DNA of 64,000 bases from Microbacterium sp. SA39 (GTDB taxonomy: Bacteria; Actinomycetota; Actinomycetes; Actinomycetales; Microbacteriaceae). A program made the translations under genes and the position numbers. The notes beneath the pieces were generated by a model. It saw only the letters and a program-made list of their open reading frames with translations, was not told the DNA's origin and searched no databases. This document shows, piece by piece, positions 62,524 to 64,000 of this stretch (within the stretch, counting starts at the first letter, position 1; the number at the start of each line of letters is the position of its first letter). Where the stretch lies: contig NZ_JXRU01000029.1 of the NCBI RefSeq assembly GCF_000967865.1, positions 62,001-126,000 on the forward strand, in the 5' to 3' direction.

Positions 62524-63729
62524 TCACGGCCGCCGGATCAGTCGCCATACCGCGACGAGTGTGAACACGTACCCGACTGCAGTCCCGATCGCAAAGCCGA
62601 GCACCGTGAGCAGGACATCACCGGTCAGGATCTGAGCGATGAGCGCCCCAGCCAGCGAGATCGCCAGGCGGACGACCTGCACGCCGAGCAACAATCGCTC
62701 GCGCCCGAGCATCACGAACACGGACATGACCGGGGACAGCAGCAACTGCAAGCCGATGGGAAGCGCCAGCAGCGCGATAACAGGCCCCACATCGCCCCAG
62801 CCCGGGCCGAACACGAACGGCGCGAGCAGCGGGCCGAGCACTGCGAGTCCGACGGTCGCCAATGCGGCGATCGGCAGTGTGCCGCGGATCTGATGGAGTA
62901 TCTCGCGCCGGGCCTCGCCCTCGCCTGATCGCAGAACCGCTGCGATCTTCGCCTGCGAGTACTGTGATAAGCCCTGGCTGAGGAAGGCGACCGGGGCGCT
63001 CGCGCTTCGCTGGGCGACGCCCACCGCCCCTGCGGCAGCCGCACCGAACCCGACGGTGACGTACACCGTGAGTCCCTGCAACGATGCGGACGACACCAGC
63101 CCGGAGAGCACCGAATAAACCGCTCGGCGACCTGTCCACGGCACGTCCTCGACCTGATCAAGGGAGGCTGTCACGGAACGCTCTGCACGACGCCGCGTCA
63201 GAAGAATCGCCACCGCGCGCCCGATCAGAATCGACAACGCCAGGAGGAAGATGTTCGGAACGGTCAGGGCGACCAGGATCTGCAATCCAGCGGTGAGCAG
63301 ACCCGCGAGCAGGTTTCGCACCGCCAAGCGGTGCATCGCACCCTGCCGGACCAGCAGGGCGTTGTCGACGACCGTCCAGGCATACGCCACCATGATGAGT
63401 CCGGACATCAACGCGATCTGGCTGGCATCGTGCTTGCCCGTCAGACCGAGCACGGCAAAGAGTGCGACGGCGATCACCCCGCAGATCACCTGCGACCAGA
63501 TCGAGAAGCGAACGAGCCGTCTGAGTTCGACCTCGCCGCGTACGGCCGGAAGTAGGAACTCCAGCCGGAGGGACGCGACCGGCTGGAGGATAACTCCGAT
63601 CGCGAAGGCCGCCTGGTAGAGACCCATGAGTTCGGGTTCGAGAACCCTGGTCAGAAGCGGCAGTGTGGCCACGGTCGCGAGCTGCCCCGCGGCCTGGCCC
63701 CCGACGACCAGCCAACGCTCACGGCTCAT
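62524..63729 (-). CDS. Wzx-type polysaccharide flippase (MOP superfamily)
   Basis: The 401-residue protein has twelve or so membrane helices and the flippase opening WLVVGGQAAGQLATVATLPL followed by TRVLEPELMGLYQ. It probably moves lipid-linked repeat units across the membrane for the polymerase. The ATG at 63729 follows GTGAGGCGAG. It is encoded opposite to the polymerase, 31 bases after the end of the next gene. Confidence 0.88.
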   Translation of the reverse strand: MSRERWLVVGGQAAGQLATVATLPLLTRVLEPELMGLYQAAFAIGVILQPVASLRLEFLLPAVRGEVELRRLVRFSIWSQVICGVIAVALFAVLGLTGKHDASQIALMSGLIMVAYAWTVVDNALLVRQGAMHRLAVRNLLAGLLTAGLQILVALTVPNIFLLALSILIGRAVAILLTRRRAERSVTASLDQVEDVPWTGRRAVYSVLSGLVSSASLQGLTVYVTVGFGAAAAGAVGVAQRSASAPVAFLSQGLSQYSQAKIAAVLRSGEGEARREILHQIRGTLPIAALATVGLAVLGPLLAPFVFGPGWGDVGPVIALLALPIGLQLLLSPVMSVFVMLGRERLLLGVQVVRLAISLAGALIAQILTGDVLLTVLGFAIGTAVGYVFTLVAVWRLIRRP

Positions 63730-63760
63730 CTCGCCTCACCACCAGCATGTGCCGGAGGCA

Positions 63761-64000
63761 TCAGCGCGGTTCCGCCGCTCCGAGCTCTTCGCGGACAGCA
63801 TCGACGCGGGCTCGGGCATCGGCGATGCGCGCTGTCGAGTCCGCCGACAGTTCGTTGACGCGGGCGTCGTCGAGTGCATCGATCAGGTCAACGACCGAAG
63901 AATTACCTGGTCCGACGTGGTCGGCTCCGATGACCTCGAAGTGATTCGTCACCTTCGCTGTCGTCGCTTCGCACCAACCGAGCGGTACGGCGCCCTCGGT
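63761..64000 (-). CDS. C-terminal end of an unidentified protein (partial)
   Basis: Eighty codons run off the right edge. The visible end reads PLGWCEATTAKVTNHFEVIG, then SSVVDLIDALDDARV and an Ala/Arg/Glu-rich helix ending EELGAAEPR. Location suggests a glycan-synthesis enzyme such as a sugar transferase, but no motif proves it. Confidence 0.65.
   Translation of the reverse strand, partial: TEGAVPLGWCEATTAKVTNHFEVIGADHVGPGNSSVVDLIDALDDARVNELSADSTARIADARARVDAVREELGAAEPR

Overview
The window is a high-GC actinobacterial chromosome segment, most likely from Microbacterium or a close relative in Microbacteriaceae. This rests on the roughly 70% GC composition, very dense gene packing with 1-4 bp start/stop overlaps, the gene families present, and many starts that sit directly downstream of a -10 box without a leader. 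No tRNA, rRNA, CRISPR array, transposase or integrase was seen. The genus is an inference; no search was possible.

Layout. (1) 1-10.5 kb: purine genes (guaA cut by the window edge, guaB3), DUF3817, a very large secreted nuclease/5'-nucleotidase, a SURF1 protein, an ABC-F ATPase gene broken by an out-of-frame lesion, and an OsmC protein. (2) 10.6-17.2 kb: a seven-gene minus-strand operon in which every junction overlaps. In transcription order it encodes a response-regulator receiver fused to a PIG-L deacetylase, an ATP-grasp enzyme, a PHP phosphoesterase, a processive family-2 glycosyltransferase, a 47-residue membrane peptide, a stand-alone receiver and a membrane PAS histidine kinase. I regard this as the best candidate for an undescribed system: a phosphorelay wired straight into envelope or exopolysaccharide synthesis and modification. 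(3) 17.3-30 kb: guaB, a branched-chain amino-acid ABC transporter (livHMGF, with livK on the opposite strand), rarD, groES with two CIRCE-type operators, a THUMP-like methyltransferase and two tandem paralogous membrane proteins. (4) 30.5-39 kb: the acpS-alr-tsaE ... tsaB-rimI-tsaD block, split by a two-component system and a degenerate GGDEF membrane protein. (5) 39-44 kb: an AbiEi-like/DUF559 gene between two copies of an intergenic repeat, then glmS, coaA and ppx/gppA.

(6) 44-64 kb is a cell-surface polysaccharide and secretion locus: VanZ-like protein, low-molecular-weight tyrosine phosphatase, Wzz/BY-kinase, an HPr-kinase-like/PqqD fusion, an AraC regulator, two secreted proteins with almost identical twin-arginine leaders, a MauE/thioredoxin fusion, a membrane acyltransferase-like protein, signal peptidase, DUF4012, a PqqD-like/nucleotidyltransferase fusion, UDP-glucose dehydrogenase, a secreted beta-helix protein with a tail-fibre-like end, a ribbon-helix-helix/two-TM cassette, an O-antigen-ligase-type polymerase, a relic of a second polymerase, and a Wzx-type flippase. 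The pair of PqqD fusions resembles RiPP (lasso-peptide) tailoring enzymes, yet no lasso cyclase is visible, so this is the second candidate system.

Regulation visible in the DNA: 17 starts have a TANNNT hexamer followed by 6 (once 7) nucleotides and then ATG or GTG, the arrangement expected for leaderless mRNA. Other genes have clear Shine-Dalgarno sequences. Several perfect-stem terminators separate convergent units.
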